Shown piece by piece: positions 15,179 to 24,167 of a DNA stretch of 35,413 nt. The DNA is taken from NCBI GenBank assembly GCA_964642165.1, contig CAZXOC010000040.1:1-35413 (forward strand), read 5' to 3'. How positions within the stretch are numbered: position 1 is the first letter of the stretch; each line of letters begins with the position of its first letter. Position numbers and translations under genes: made by a program. Source of the DNA: CAYRVX01 sp964642165. GTDB taxonomy: Bacteria > Planctomycetota > Phycisphaerae > SM23-33. The notes below the pieces were generated by a model. The model was not told the origin of the DNA. It saw only the letters and a list, made by a program, of their open reading frames with translations, and searched no databases.

Positions 15179-17989
15179 TCACTTGACCTCGGTGAACAGC
15201 AGGACGGCGGGCGTGTCGCTGTAGGTCCGGACGTTGCTGCGGTCGAGGACGGCCATGTAGTTCCACTTGAACCGCCCGCTGGCGCGGTAGCGGATCTCGA
15301 TGTAGACCGCGAACGTGTCGCTTCGGGTGGTGATGCAGTTGGCGACGGCTTTGTACAGGGCGTGGCGCCGGCGGATGTAGTCGGGGTGCTTCCGGAGCTC
15401 GAGCTGGGTGCCGCCCTCCTCCGTGACGATCACGGTGTCCATGTAGGCAGCCAGGGGGATCGCCACCTCGCCCGGCGTGAGGAACGCGAGGACGTTCGGG
15501 GACTCCTTGCGGAGGTTCTCCACGCCGGCGTTCACGTCCTGGTTCTGGCCGCCGGATTGCCGGTACTTGATGAGCGCATCGACGGCGAGCCGGGGATCGA
15601 CATTGTAGTACTTCTCGCCGGAGATGGGCGCGACCTCCACCTCCCGGCGCCCGAGGCGCAGCACCTTCGTCGGCCAGGGAAGGCACATGAGAACGTCCCT
15701 CGGGGCCGTGTTGACGTTGATGCGGCCGTAGATGCGGCCCTTCTCCTTGCGCTCGCCTTCGCCGATCTGGGTGTGGGGCCGGATGGCGGTGAAGAACTCG
15801 GCGAAGAAGCAGCCGACGGGCACGTCGGGGTAGCCATCAGAGGTGACCTGGGGCGCACCCGCGAAGTTGGGGCAGAAGGGCAGGCGTCCGCGCGCCGGCG
15901 TGTTGGCGAAGATCGGCCCCGCCTCGGTCTCCCGGATGATCCGCTGGGGGAAGCCCCCCTCGCCCTTGACGGGTCCGCAGAGGTAGATGTTGCACAGGTC
16001 GCCGAGGCCGTCGAGCAGCAGCTTCGTTCCGCCGGCGCCCAAGTCATCCCGGACGCGCTCGGCTTGGTGGATGGGGGCGCCGTAGGCGTCGCTCAGTTTC
16101 CCGAGTCCCTGGATCTCGGTGTTGTCGCTCAGCCCGTTGGCCGTCCCAAGGGTGTGCTCGTTGTCCTCCTCGTACCACATGTAGTAGGCGAGGTTGTAGT
16201 TCGTCAGGGGCATGTGCCCGTCGGCGACGGAGGACTTCCGCACGCGGTCGTCCCGGCGGATGGAGCGGAAAACGGGGTTGCTCGGGGTGCTGCTGTCGGA
16301 GCTGTTGGGGTCGTTGGGGTCCCCGGCGCCGGTGTACTTCAGCCCGTCCCCGCCGGTGGTGATCAGGTCCACCGTCACCTCCTCACCGCCGGAGACGCAG
16401 ACGATCTCGAGCTTGGTGCTGCCGCCCTTGCTCAGGTCCAGCCCGTTCACCTTCGTCCAGTTCTTCATGTCCGTGGCGTTGAAGAACTCCGCCGCCTCGA
16501 CCTTGCAGCCCTCGCCCTTGACGTAGTCGTAGAAGACCAGCTTCGGGAGCGTGTCCTCGCTCAGGAGGCTCACGTGCTCCGGCTGGCCCCCCAGCGTGCC
16601 GGAGAGGTCTCCCACCTTCGTGCCGTTGATGCGAAGCTCGTAGTCCTCCCCCAGGTCGATCTGCGACAGGGAGGGGTTCATGATCTCGATGGCGTAGCCG
16701 CGGGCCCAGTCGTTCTTCTTATCGTCCGTAGGCCCGTGGTGCTTGGCGACGGCCTCCGTGATGACGATGTCCTGCTTCAGGCCGTACACCGTCAACCCGC
16801 TCTCCGCCTCCGGCGTGAACGCCCAGGGGAACCCCTCCCGGCCCGGGGAGACGTAGGCCTCCAGGTTGGCCACGAAGTGGGCGGCCATCTTCTTCCGCTC
16901 CGCGTCGCTCTTGCCGAGCTCCAGGCGGGTGAGCATCCCGAGCATCTGGTTGTAGAGTTCCTCGTGGTCGCCCCGCAGCCACTTGTAGTCCTCCAGGCCG
17001 TCGCCGGGGTTGCGCACCACGTCGGTGGTGCAACTGAAGGTGGTCAGGAGGCGCCTCATCTCGTCGCCGCGGGTCCCGTTGGGGTCGGACTGGTTGAGCT
17101 GGATCAGGTCGCCCGTGAGCAGCTTGGCCAGGCGCCCGGGCAGGACCTTCTCCTGCTCGGTGGTCAGGGCATCCTTGCCGAGCTTGTCGCACCACAGCAG
17201 GAAGGCCTCGTCGCCGATGGGGAAGGGGTTGTAGCCCTTCCTGGGCGCCAGCAGCCGCCGGGCGCAGTCCTGGTAGTAGGTCTTCAGCAGGACGTTGGGG
17301 ACCTCGCTGCAGCGGCTCTCGTGGATCTCGGCGTAGGCGGCCTCCCCCACCGGCTGCCCCAGCAGCTCGGGGAGCTGGATCAGGCACGGGGCCATGAGGT
17401 CCGGCCAGTTCTCGTCGTCGGTCTTCCAGGTCATGTCGCCGTTCAGGAAGAGCTTTCCGGCGGTGTTGATCCCGACCTTGCCGGACAGGTCGATGATGCG
17501 GACGGCCTGGTAGAAGTTGGACTCGCGCTCGTTGGCGTCGGCGTTGGGGAAGCAGGGGTAGAGCTTGGCGTCGTTCAGGTCGTCGCCGTCGATGTCGACG
17601 TCCTCCTTGGCGGTCTCCTCGAAGAGCTCGCTGTAGGGCGAGGTCGGGTTGCTCTTGGTCCGGTCGAAGACGCCGGCCAGCCAGCGGTCGATGCGCTCGT
17701 TGGGGTCGCCGGGGCCGTCGATGTACTTCTTCCAGCCATCGACGTTCTCCCCGACCTTGCCGTAGGGCCCCGTGTCGTCGGCCCATTTGTCCATGGCGAG
17801 GCAGAACTGGACGCGGCTGAGGCCGCCCTGGGCGGTGGGGTCGGACTGGGCCTTGGTCATGAGGACCTCGGTCTCCTGGGCGTCGAGGTTGGAGACGATC
17901 AGGAACGTCGAGGCGAGGATGGCGACGATGGTCAGAAGCCCGATGGCCAACAGGAGGACCGAGCCCCGGCTTCGGCGAGATGCGGGCAT
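15179..17989 (-). CDS. gspK: GspK-like minor pseudopilin, very large
   Basis: The protein has 936 residues, nearly three times the usual GspK. It starts with a short basic leader and a pilin-type hydrophobic helix (RGSVLLLAIGLLTIVAILAS); position +5 after the Gly is Leu, not Glu, which is the known peculiarity of GspK. Two GspK signatures are present: IIDLSGKVGINTAGKLF near residue 170 (the ESGKINLNT-type motif) and INVNTAPRDVL near 755. The long middle insertion contains IEIMNPSLSQIDLGEDYELRING, reminiscent of lamin-tail beta domains, and Asp/Asn-rich stretches (GDPNDPNSSDSSTPSNP). It ends the 11-gene secretion operon. GspK normally caps the I-J-K tip of the pseudopilus; the extra mass may form an exposed tip domain, which is inference. 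Confidence 0.82.
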   Translation of the reverse strand: MPASRRSRGSVLLLAIGLLTIVAILASTFLIVSNLDAQETEVLMTKAQSDPTAQGGLSRVQFCLAMDKWADDTGPYGKVGENVDGWKKYIDGPGDPNERIDRWLAGVFDRTKSNPTSPYSELFEETAKEDVDIDGDDLNDAKLYPCFPNADANERESNFYQAVRIIDLSGKVGINTAGKLFLNGDMTWKTDDENWPDLMAPCLIQLPELLGQPVGEAAYAEIHESRCSEVPNVLLKTYYQDCARRLLAPRKGYNPFPIGDEAFLLWCDKLGKDALTTEQEKVLPGRLAKLLTGDLIQLNQSDPNGTRGDEMRRLLTTFSCTTDVVRNPGDGLEDYKWLRGDHEELYNQMLGMLTRLELGKSDAERKKMAAHFVANLEAYVSPGREGFPWAFTPEAESGLTVYGLKQDIVITEAVAKHHGPTDDKKNDWARGYAIEIMNPSLSQIDLGEDYELRINGTKVGDLSGTLGGQPEHVSLLSEDTLPKLVFYDYVKGEGCKVEAAEFFNATDMKNWTKVNGLDLSKGGSTKLEIVCVSGGEEVTVDLITTGGDGLKYTGAGDPNDPNSSDSSTPSNPVFRSIRRDDRVRKSSVADGHMPLTNYNLAYYMWYEEDNEHTLGTANGLSDNTEIQGLGKLSDAYGAPIHQAERVRDDLGAGGTKLLLDGLGDLCNIYLCGPVKGEGGFPQRIIRETEAGPIFANTPARGRLPFCPNFAGAPQVTSDGYPDVPVGCFFAEFFTAIRPHTQIGEGERKEKGRIYGRINVNTAPRDVLMCLPWPTKVLRLGRREVEVAPISGEKYYNVDPRLAVDALIKYRQSGGQNQDVNAGVENLRKESPNVLAFLTPGEVAIPLAAYMDTVIVTEEGGTQLELRKHPDYIRRRHALYKAVANCITTRSDTFAVYIEIRYRASGRFKWNYMAVLDRSNVRTYSDTPAVLLFTEVK

Positions 17990-18017
17990 GGCGAGACTCC
18001 TTCCGCGGCGAGGCGGC

Positions 18018-19106
18018 TCAGCGCCCGACGCTGCAGATGACTTCGTAGTACAGGCCCTCGGCCTGGCGGAATTCGGGGGGCATGTTTCGGTCGCGGATCC
18101 GGAAGCGGAACTTGACCAGCTTCGGCCAGTTCGTCTGATCCTCGTGCGTCCACAACGCCCGGTACTTCCCCCCGTTGGCCGTCTTGTCCTCGACGCCGCC
18201 GGGGGTGTCGTAGTTCTTGGAGGCGTTGACGGGGAAGAGCTTCGGGTCGGCCGCCCGGACGGGCAGCCAGTTCTTCGGGCCGGTGGCGTCGATCCCGTAC
18301 CAGTTGAGGTCCTGGTTCTGCTCGTCGTTCGGATCCAGGTCGTCCGTCTCGCCGTCGGTCCACATGATGCTGAGGCCGTCGACGTCCTGGGCCAGCACCT
18401 GCCAGAGGTCCTTGATGTTGCTGAACTCCTCGTTCACCGGGATGCGAACGTTCACGGCGCCGTGGAGGCCGCTGATGCCGTCCACCACCTGGTCCATGGC
18501 CAGCCCCCCGTTGGGGTCCTGTTGTCGCGGGACGGACTGGATGTACGACAGGCCGATGTCGAGGGCGTCGAGCCCCGCCCCGCCCGAGAGGGCCTTGGGC
18601 GGCTGGTTCGGATCGCGCCCGGGGACGTCCACGAGCACGTACGACGGACGCCAGAGGATCTCGCCCCATTTCTGCTGCTTCTGCGTGTTGGGGTAGTACT
18701 CGGGCGCCGCGTTGTCCACCTGGCCGTAGCAGATCAGGCTGCCGGACCCGGGGGAATACTGCGCCGTGGCCTTCGTGGGCAGGTCGGTGATGCTGTGGGC
18801 CGAACCCGCGATCGTCGCGATCAACAGCGGGCTGCCGTCGGACGCGGCGGTGATTGTCAGGAAACCGTTCTGCGTGATCTGGCGGATGTCCCGGCGGATG
18901 ATCCGCGCCAGCGACGCGGCCACCTGGTGGCTGCGGCGCGAGGCCTGGGCGACCGAGATGAACTTCTGGCTCTGGACCAGGACGGAGCTGAACGTCAGGA
19001 TCATCACGGTCAGGATGGTGATCGAGACGAGCATCTCGATCAGCGTCATGCCTGCGGCGCCGGGGTGCCTGCGATGCCGGAGCGTTCGTGTCTGCGAGGT
19101 TGGCAT
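18018..19106 (-). CDS. gspJ: GspJ-like minor pseudopilin
   Basis: The protein has 362 residues. A class III leader of 19 residues ends in Gly before MTLIEMLVSITILTVMIL, so prepilin peptidase would leave Met at +1 with the conserved Glu at +5. The following helix runs into an amphipathic stretch (ASRRSHQVAASLARIIRRDIRQI) typical of GspJ/PulJ, then a beta-rich C-terminal domain. It is longer than standard GspJ (about 200). The position between the GspI-like and GspK-like genes fits the conserved H-I-J-K order. Assignment to J rather than another pseudopilin rests on order and on the RRDIRQI-type segment. Confidence 0.78.
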   Translation of the reverse strand: MPTSQTRTLRHRRHPGAAGMTLIEMLVSITILTVMILTFSSVLVQSQKFISVAQASRRSHQVAASLARIIRRDIRQITQNGFLTITAASDGSPLLIATIAGSAHSITDLPTKATAQYSPGSGSLICYGQVDNAAPEYYPNTQKQQKWGEILWRPSYVLVDVPGRDPNQPPKALSGGAGLDALDIGLSYIQSVPRQQDPNGGLAMDQVVDGISGLHGAVNVRIPVNEEFSNIKDLWQVLAQDVDGLSIMWTDGETDDLDPNDEQNQDLNWYGIDATGPKNWLPVRAADPKLFPVNASKNYDTPGGVEDKTANGGKYRALWTHEDQTNWPKLVKFRFRIRDRNMPPEFRQAEGLYYEVICSVGR

Positions 19107-19161
19107 AGTGGTTCGATTCGTCCTGCTGCGGCTGACCGCTGCTTGCGCCGGAGTCGCCGCC

Positions 19162-19938
19162 TCAACCGCCGGGCAGGGTGCTGCTGGCGGTGGCCTCCAG
19201 GGCGCCCCGCCCGCGGTACCACGTGGTGGTCTCGGCCATGTCGTCCGAGTCCCCGCCTTCCAGCCGCAGCACCTTCACGTCGCACGTGCCGATGTCCGTA
19301 TCGGGGAGGCGCTTGTTCAGAAGGGCGCCGCTGCGGCCCTTCTTGGCCGTGATCGTCATCACGTCGATCGTCTTGAACTCCGAGCCGTCGTAGATCTCGC
19401 GGATGACGCGGGCGCCCGGCACCAGGTGTTCGGCGCCTCCGTGGCGGGCGACGAGCTGGGAGACGTCCAGCGTGGCGGGGTTGGAGATGCTCACGCGGTT
19501 CAGCGAGACGGTCTTCAGGCGGTTGTCGGGGTCCTTGTAGCGCGCGGGGATCACGAGGAACTTGTAGTCGTTCTGGTCCGAGCCCACCCGCCAGCCGTAC
19601 ATGATGTAGCTGTAGTTCGTCCGCCGCTGCACCGGGTATCTCCGGTCGCCGGGCCCGATGTCGTCGTCCGTCAGGAGACGCGGGCTGGTGTTGAGGCTGC
19701 CGTCCTCCAGGCGCACCCGCGCGATGGCCACGGCGTTCTCGCCGATCAGCGTCCGGACGATGTCGTCGACGGTGGTTCTGTGGTTCTGGATGCCCGCATG
19801 GAGTGCCGCGGCCGCCATGCTCATCCCGACCACCAGCACGCCCAGCGAGATCATGATCTCGGTGAGTGTGAACCCGGCGCGGCGGGTCCGGCGTGCGGGC
19901 GGGGCTGTCGCGGACTTCCTGGCTGTCGTCGCCTGCAT
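19162..19938 (-). CDS. gspI: GspI-like minor pseudopilin
   Basis: The protein has 258 residues. The leader is long and basic (ARKSATAPPARRTRRAG), then the prepilin site G/FTLTEIMISLGVLVVGMSMAAAAL with Glu at +5. The SLGVLVVGMSMAA run resembles the ALAVLAIG segment of GspI. The C-terminal domain is soluble and carries the segment DIGTCDVKVLRLEGG. It lies directly after the GspH-like gene (4-base gap) and before the GspJ-like gene. Standard GspI is only about 120 residues, so this is an enlarged relative. Function as part of the I-J-K tip complex is inferred from order and leader. Confidence 0.72.
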   Translation of the reverse strand: MQATTARKSATAPPARRTRRAGFTLTEIMISLGVLVVGMSMAAAALHAGIQNHRTTVDDIVRTLIGENAVAIARVRLEDGSLNTSPRLLTDDDIGPGDRRYPVQRRTNYSYIMYGWRVGSDQNDYKFLVIPARYKDPDNRLKTVSLNRVSISNPATLDVSQLVARHGGAEHLVPGARVIREIYDGSEFKTIDVMTITAKKGRSGALLNKRLPDTDIGTCDVKVLRLEGGDSDDMAETTTWYRGRGALEATASSTLPGG

Positions 19939-19942
19939 AGTG

Positions 19943-20770
19943 TTACTCCCTTGGGAACAACTGGCCTGTGTGGCTGTTGAGGGGCAGGATCTGCGGGGGC
20001 TTGTCGCGAAGCCGGTCGCCCTGGAGCTTCCGGGTCTTCGGGTCGTAGTAATCGCCCAGGTCGAACAGCGTGATCGCCGTGACGGGATATTGGTCGTTGG
20101 CGGTGGTGAAGTTCCAGAGCAGCTGCTTGCCGGCGATGTTCCGGGAGTCGACGTTTCGGCCCCCGGACGTCGGGTGGTCGAAGACCGCTTCTTTCTCGCG
20201 GAACTTGACCTTCTGGCCGTTGACCGTGGCGGTCGCCGACCCGGACGGGGTGAAGACGACCGTGAAGGTCGTGAACTTGTCGATGTCGGCGGCCTGGCCC
20301 TTGTAGGAGCCGGAGTCCTCGACCGTCTCGCTGCACACCTTCCCGTAGGCGATGCTGCCCGGGACGCGCTGGGGGCGGCTGCCCTCGTGGAGCCGGAAGT
20401 GCCTCTTGTCCGGGTCGTACAGGACCAGGGCGGTGAAGCAGACGTGCTGGAGGTCGGGGCGCAGGAGCTTGTCGGGGTCGGTGCTGGGCTGTCCCGAGTT
20501 GGTGGCGTCGGCGGCCTGGCAATGCACGCCGGCGAACGTGCCCTTCTCGATGGCCAGCGCCCGCGCCGCCGTCAACTGCGCGGCGATGAGGTTGTAGGCC
20601 TGCGAGTCGGCGCCCGAGTTGTACAGGGCGATGACGCTCGGCAGCGTCATCGTCGCCAGCAGGGCGACCAGCCCGATGACCACCATCATCTCCATGAGGG
20701 TGAAGCCCGCCCGCCCCGGCCTGGGGCCCGCGGGTGACTCGCGCCGCGTTGTCGTCCGGATCGCTCGCAT
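19943..20770 (-). CDS. gspH: GspH/FimT-like pseudopilin
   Basis: The protein has 275 residues. The prepilin motif G/FTLMEMMVVIGLVALLATMTLPS has Glu at +5 and the Pro near +22 typical of GspH and GspG. The segment after it, AYNLIAAQLTAARALAIEKG, is the characteristic GspH/FimT pattern (LxxALxxARxxAI). The remainder is beta-rich, including TTFTVVFTPSGSATATVNG, as expected for the GspH beta-sandwich. The gene lies between the GspG-like and GspI-like genes, so order and motif agree. Confidence 0.8.
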   Translation of the reverse strand: MRAIRTTTRRESPAGPRPGRAGFTLMEMMVVIGLVALLATMTLPSVIALYNSGADSQAYNLIAAQLTAARALAIEKGTFAGVHCQAADATNSGQPSTDPDKLLRPDLQHVCFTALVLYDPDKRHFRLHEGSRPQRVPGSIAYGKVCSETVEDSGSYKGQAADIDKFTTFTVVFTPSGSATATVNGQKVKFREKEAVFDHPTSGGRNVDSRNIAGKQLLWNFTTANDQYPVTAITLFDLGDYYDPKTRKLQGDRLRDKPPQILPLNSHTGQLFPRE

Positions 20771-20799
20771 CGTCCTTCCGCCCGGCAGGTCGCCTGCCG

Positions 20800-21333
20800 T
20801 CAGTCGCTCGTGTCGCTGCGGATGTTGTCTTCTCGCCGCTGCCTCTCGCGATTGGTCGTCCCGTCGCCGAACTCGCCGTCGGGTCCGGCGGAGATGATCA
20901 ACGGCCGGCCGCCCACGCCGCGGTCCGAGTAGTACCGCATGGGCTTGTTGAAGGCGTCCAGCGACAGCTCGCCGTCGCTCGCGCCGAGGTACGCATTGGT
21001 TTCCTTGTAGATGTCCCTCTTGAGCTTCTCGTCGCCCTCCTCGCGCCCGCGGAGGTGATCGACGAGCTCGGTCAGGCTGTCGTTTGGGTCGCCCGCGTGC
21101 GGCGGGACCTTGCCCATGACCTTGTAGTAGGCGTCGATCGCGGCCAGCATGCGGTTCTGGCGGTCGCGGGTTTCGGTCTTCCGGCCCTCTTCGATCACGT
21201 GCGTGCCGACGCCGACCACCAGCGCGACCAGCACGGCCATCACGAACATCACCAGCAGCAGCTCGATCAGGGTGAAGCCGCCGGCCCGGCCGGGGCGGGG
21301 GGGAGCATCGCAGCGCTTCGGCACATCCAGCAT
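20800..21333 (-). CDS. gspG: GspG-like major pseudopilin
   Basis: The protein has 177 residues, the shortest pilin-like product here and closest to the size of a major pseudopilin. A 17-18-residue leader precedes GG/FTLIELLLVMFVMAVLVALVV with Glu at +5. After the helix come NRMLAAIDAYYKVMGKVPP, matching the GspG pattern of a single long helix then a Pro-rich turn, and a C-terminal PLIISAGPDGEFGDGT, resembling the GspG end DIvSaGpDG that binds calcium. Of the three GspG-type genes in a row it is the best candidate for the main subunit of the pseudopilus. Confidence 0.8.
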   Translation of the reverse strand: MLDVPKRCDAPPRPGRAGGFTLIELLLVMFVMAVLVALVVGVGTHVIEEGRKTETRDRQNRMLAAIDAYYKVMGKVPPHAGDPNDSLTELVDHLRGREEGDEKLKRDIYKETNAYLGASDGELSLDAFNKPMRYYSDRGVGGRPLIISAGPDGEFGDGTTNRERQRREDNIRSDTSD

Positions 21334-21346
21334 CGTCTTGCGTCTC

Positions 21347-22093
21347 CTACGGTCTGACGAACCAGAACTCGAAGTTCGCGAGATCGTCGGTCTTCCTGGC
21401 CTTGTTGGGGTCGTCGGGGTTCTCCTGGCCGGGGATGAGCCACTTCCGGTCCGGCCCGGGCGTGATCAGGACGTAGTCCTTGCGGTAGTAGTCGCCGTTG
21501 GGGTCCTCGAGGTACTCCCGGAGGGACGCCGGCCCGCGGGGGTCGGTGTTGTGGTCGTCTTCGTACTCTCCCCCCCCGCCGCCCTGGAGGGTGAAGCGGT
21601 AGTAGTAGATCTCGTTGCTGAAGGCGTCGGCGAACACCGGCGAGGTCTCGGGGGTGCTGGTGAACTTGGCCTCGGTGTAGGGCCCGAGCTTCCGGCCGCG
21701 TGACTCCCGTTCGCTGCCCACGCGGGGCTTGCTGGCGGCGCCCCGGCCGTCCTTGCCGTCGGTCGGACCGTCCATGTACCCGATGAGGGCCTGCACCAGC
21801 GCGTAGCGCCCCTTCAGCTCCTTGGTGACGCCCCCGCCGCTGGGGGGGTACTCCTCCCAGTCCTTGGCGTACAGCCGGCAGGCCCCGCCCAGGTCCTTGA
21901 GGATGCCCCGCGTCTGCTCCATCTTGAACAGCTTGCGGACCTCCAGGATCGACGGGGCGGTCAGCGTGATCAGCATGCTCAGGATGACGATGATCGTCAG
22001 CAGTTCGATCAGCGTGAAGCCCCCGGCGGGGGGGGGCTCCAGCCGCGGCCCGGGGCGGGTTCGACGCGCGCTGTTGCGGGTTGCTCTCACCAC
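21347..22093 (-). CDS. GspG-type pseudopilin (second)
   Basis: The protein has 248 residues and starts at GTG 22093 with GGGAGTAGGA just upstream. The leader ends PPPAGG before FTLIELLTIIVILSMLITLTAPS (Glu at +5). The early mature part, KMEQTRGILKDLGGACRLYAKDWEEYPPSGGG, follows the GspG scheme, and the C-terminal part has YVLITPGPDRKWLIPG, a variant of the SAGPDG loop in which the Gly after Asp is Arg. It is therefore a diverged GspG paralogue, possibly a minor subunit. Gaps to its neighbours are 7 bases upstream and 13 downstream. Confidence 0.76.
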   Translation of the reverse strand: MVRATRNSARRTRPGPRLEPPPAGGFTLIELLTIIVILSMLITLTAPSILEVRKLFKMEQTRGILKDLGGACRLYAKDWEEYPPSGGGVTKELKGRYALVQALIGYMDGPTDGKDGRGAASKPRVGSERESRGRKLGPYTEAKFTSTPETSPVFADAFSNEIYYYRFTLQGGGGGEYEDDHNTDPRGPASLREYLEDPNGDYYRKDYVLITPGPDRKWLIPGQENPDDPNKARKTDDLANFEFWFVRP

Positions 22094-22100
22094 CGGCGTC

Positions 22101-22865
22101 CTACTCCCAGTTCCTCAGGGTTCCCTCGAAGTACACGCGGTTCTTGCCGTGGGGGGCGTGCAGGACGAACTCGCCGTCGCGGTGGACGAGCCTCTGGCCG
22201 TCGTGGTCGCCGCCGTCGACGTAGTCCTGGATGTTGGTCTCGTCGTTGCCGGGGCCCGAGCCGCCCTCGCCCAGCGAGGTGTTGCCCTCCGTGTACTTCA
22301 GGTTGTGCTCGGGCTTGAACTGGCTCAGCGTCCCTTCCATGTTCTTGGAGGCGGGGTAGTACACGATCGCCATGCTCTGCGAGTGGGCGTCGAGGATGCT
22401 CCACGCCACGGGCGTGTCGCGGCCCTCCTCGCCGCCGGCCGTTTCCGGGGGATCCAGCAGCCCCTCCTCGTACGGGGCGTAGTTGTCGACGGGGAAGAGG
22501 TCCTCGTCCGGGTCGTTGGGGTCGGGCTTGGAGAACAGGCACCGAGCCAGGAAGGCGCCGGCGGCCTGGTTCGAGTTGTACTTGTCGTTGCCGCCCTCGA
22601 TGAACTCGGGGTACTGCTGCCCGGGGAAGAAGCGGTTGCCGGTGCCGGAGACCTTGTACATCGTCACGCCGGCGGACAGGGCCTTGATCCGCGCCAGCGT
22701 CTGCGCGTCCGTGATCGTCTCCAGGATGGCCCCGATGGTCGGAACGACCATGCTGACCAGCAGGCTGATGATCGCCACGACCGTCAGCAGCTCGATGAGG
22801 GTGAAGCCCCGCTCACGAGGCCCGCGGGCGCCGAGGCCGGAATGTCTGGCTCGATGAGACATCAC
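22101..22865 (-). CDS. GspG-type pseudopilin (third)
   Basis: The protein has 254 residues. The leader ends GPRERG before FTLIELLTVVAIISLLVSMVVPT (Glu at +5, Pro near +21). The next segment, ITDAQTLARIKALSAGVTMYKVSGTGNRFFPG, matches the GspG layout of helix then Pro/Gly turn, but the mature domain is larger and rich in Asp, Gly and Asn (DPNDPDEDLFPVDNYAP; SLGEGGSGPGNDETNIQDY). A clear SAGPDG loop is missing. It is the first pseudopilin after GspF, the usual place of GspG in T2SS operons, so either this or the 20800-21333 product could be the main subunit. Confidence 0.75.
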   Translation of the reverse strand: MMSHRARHSGLGARGPRERGFTLIELLTVVAIISLLVSMVVPTIGAILETITDAQTLARIKALSAGVTMYKVSGTGNRFFPGQQYPEFIEGGNDKYNSNQAAGAFLARCLFSKPDPNDPDEDLFPVDNYAPYEEGLLDPPETAGGEEGRDTPVAWSILDAHSQSMAIVYYPASKNMEGTLSQFKPEHNLKYTEGNTSLGEGGSGPGNDETNIQDYVDGGDHDGQRLVHRDGEFVLHAPHGKNRVYFEGTLRNWE

Positions 22866-22880
22866 GTGCGTTCCTTTCCG

Positions 22881-24128
22881 CTACGCTCCCCCCTGCATGG
22901 CACGGAGCATGTGAATCATGGGCAGGAACAGGCTGATGACGATGTAGCCGACGATGCTGCCCAGCACGATGACCAGCAGCGGCTCCAGCAGGGAGATCAT
23001 CGAGCTGACCAGCACCGAGACCTCCTCGGCATAGGTGTCGGCGACCTTCTCGAGCATCTTGTCCAACTCCCCCGTCTCCTCGCCGACGTCGATCATGTTG
23101 ACGACCATGGGCTCGACGATCTTGGCCTGGCGCAGCGGCTCGGCGAAGCTCTCGCCCTCCCGGATGCCGTCGCGAACCTTGCTCAGCGCGCGGGCGAAGA
23201 CCTCGTTGCCGGCCGTCTCCCGCGTGATCGTCAGCGCCTCCAGGATCGGAACGCCCGCCGACAGCAGCGTCCCGAGCGTCCGGGCAAACCGCTCCACGCC
23301 GGTCTTGCCCAGGACCTGCCCGATCACCGGGATCATCAGCTTGAAGCGGTCCACGAGCAGCCGCCCCGTCGGCGACATCTTGATCAGCTTCACCAGCATG
23401 TACACGCCCACCGGCGACATCAGGATGACGAGCCACCCCGGCCACCTCACCCAGGCGCTGATGGCCATGAGCGTCCTGGTCATGCCCGGCAGCTCCTTGC
23501 CCATCTCCCGGAAGATCTTCTCGAAGGCGGGGATCACGAACAGCATGATGCCCGTGACGATCAGCACGGCGAAGGAGATGACGGCCGCCGGGTAGATCAT
23601 CGCGCCGATGACCTTGCGTCGCAGGGCCTGGCTCTTCTCGAGGAAGTCGGCGAGACGTTCGAGGATCACGTCGAGCACGCCGCCCAGCTCGCCGGCGCGG
23701 ATCATGTTGGTGTACAGCGAGTTGAAGGCCTTGTCGTGGCGGGCCATGGCGTCGGAGAGGGTCACGCCGCCCTCGACGTCCTCGGCGACCAGGCGGATCG
23801 CCACCCGCAGCGGGCCGGGCTTCTGCTGCTGCTCCAGGATCCGCAGACTCCGCAGGATGGGCAGCCCGGCGTCGATCAGCGTGCAGAGCTGGCGGGTGAA
23901 CTGCGTCAGCAGCTTTTGGGGGACCTTGCCGACCTTGCGCCGTGCGGGGCGGCGTTGGGCGGCCTCGCCCGCCTCGCCACGGCGCCGAGCGGCCCGCTCC
24001 TTGATCTTCGTGGGGAAGTTCCCCATCGCGCGGACCTTGGCGGCCGCCTCGTCCGAGCTTGTCGCGTCGATCGTGCCCTTGACCGTCTGGCCTACCGTGT
24101 TCAGGGCCTCGTACTGAAACGTTGCCAT
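22881..24128 (-). CDS. gspF: GspF/PilC inner-membrane platform protein
   Basis: The protein has 415 residues, the normal length. MATFQYEALNTVGQTVKGTIDA is the standard start. Two GspF domains are visible, beginning TRQLCTLIDAGLPILRSL (about 95) and ARTLGTLLSAGVPILEAL (about 300), each followed by the conserved GE(L/T)GG/GEETGELD region. Three hydrophobic segments lie near 190-215, 240-255 and 385-405. It anchors the assembly ATPase and couples it to pseudopilin extraction. It is the only platform protein in a cluster with three motor ATPases, so those ATPases probably share it. It follows the second assembly ATPase by 39 bases. Confidence 0.95.
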   Translation of the reverse strand: MATFQYEALNTVGQTVKGTIDATSSDEAAAKVRAMGNFPTKIKERAARRRGEAGEAAQRRPARRKVGKVPQKLLTQFTRQLCTLIDAGLPILRSLRILEQQQKPGPLRVAIRLVAEDVEGGVTLSDAMARHDKAFNSLYTNMIRAGELGGVLDVILERLADFLEKSQALRRKVIGAMIYPAAVISFAVLIVTGIMLFVIPAFEKIFREMGKELPGMTRTLMAISAWVRWPGWLVILMSPVGVYMLVKLIKMSPTGRLLVDRFKLMIPVIGQVLGKTGVERFARTLGTLLSAGVPILEALTITRETAGNEVFARALSKVRDGIREGESFAEPLRQAKIVEPMVVNMIDVGEETGELDKMLEKVADTYAEEVSVLVSSMISLLEPLLVIVLGSIVGYIVISLFLPMIHMLRAMQGGA

Positions 24129-24167
24129 CGGATACTCCTGTTCAGCCGTCTCGACCGCCGCGCAAGG

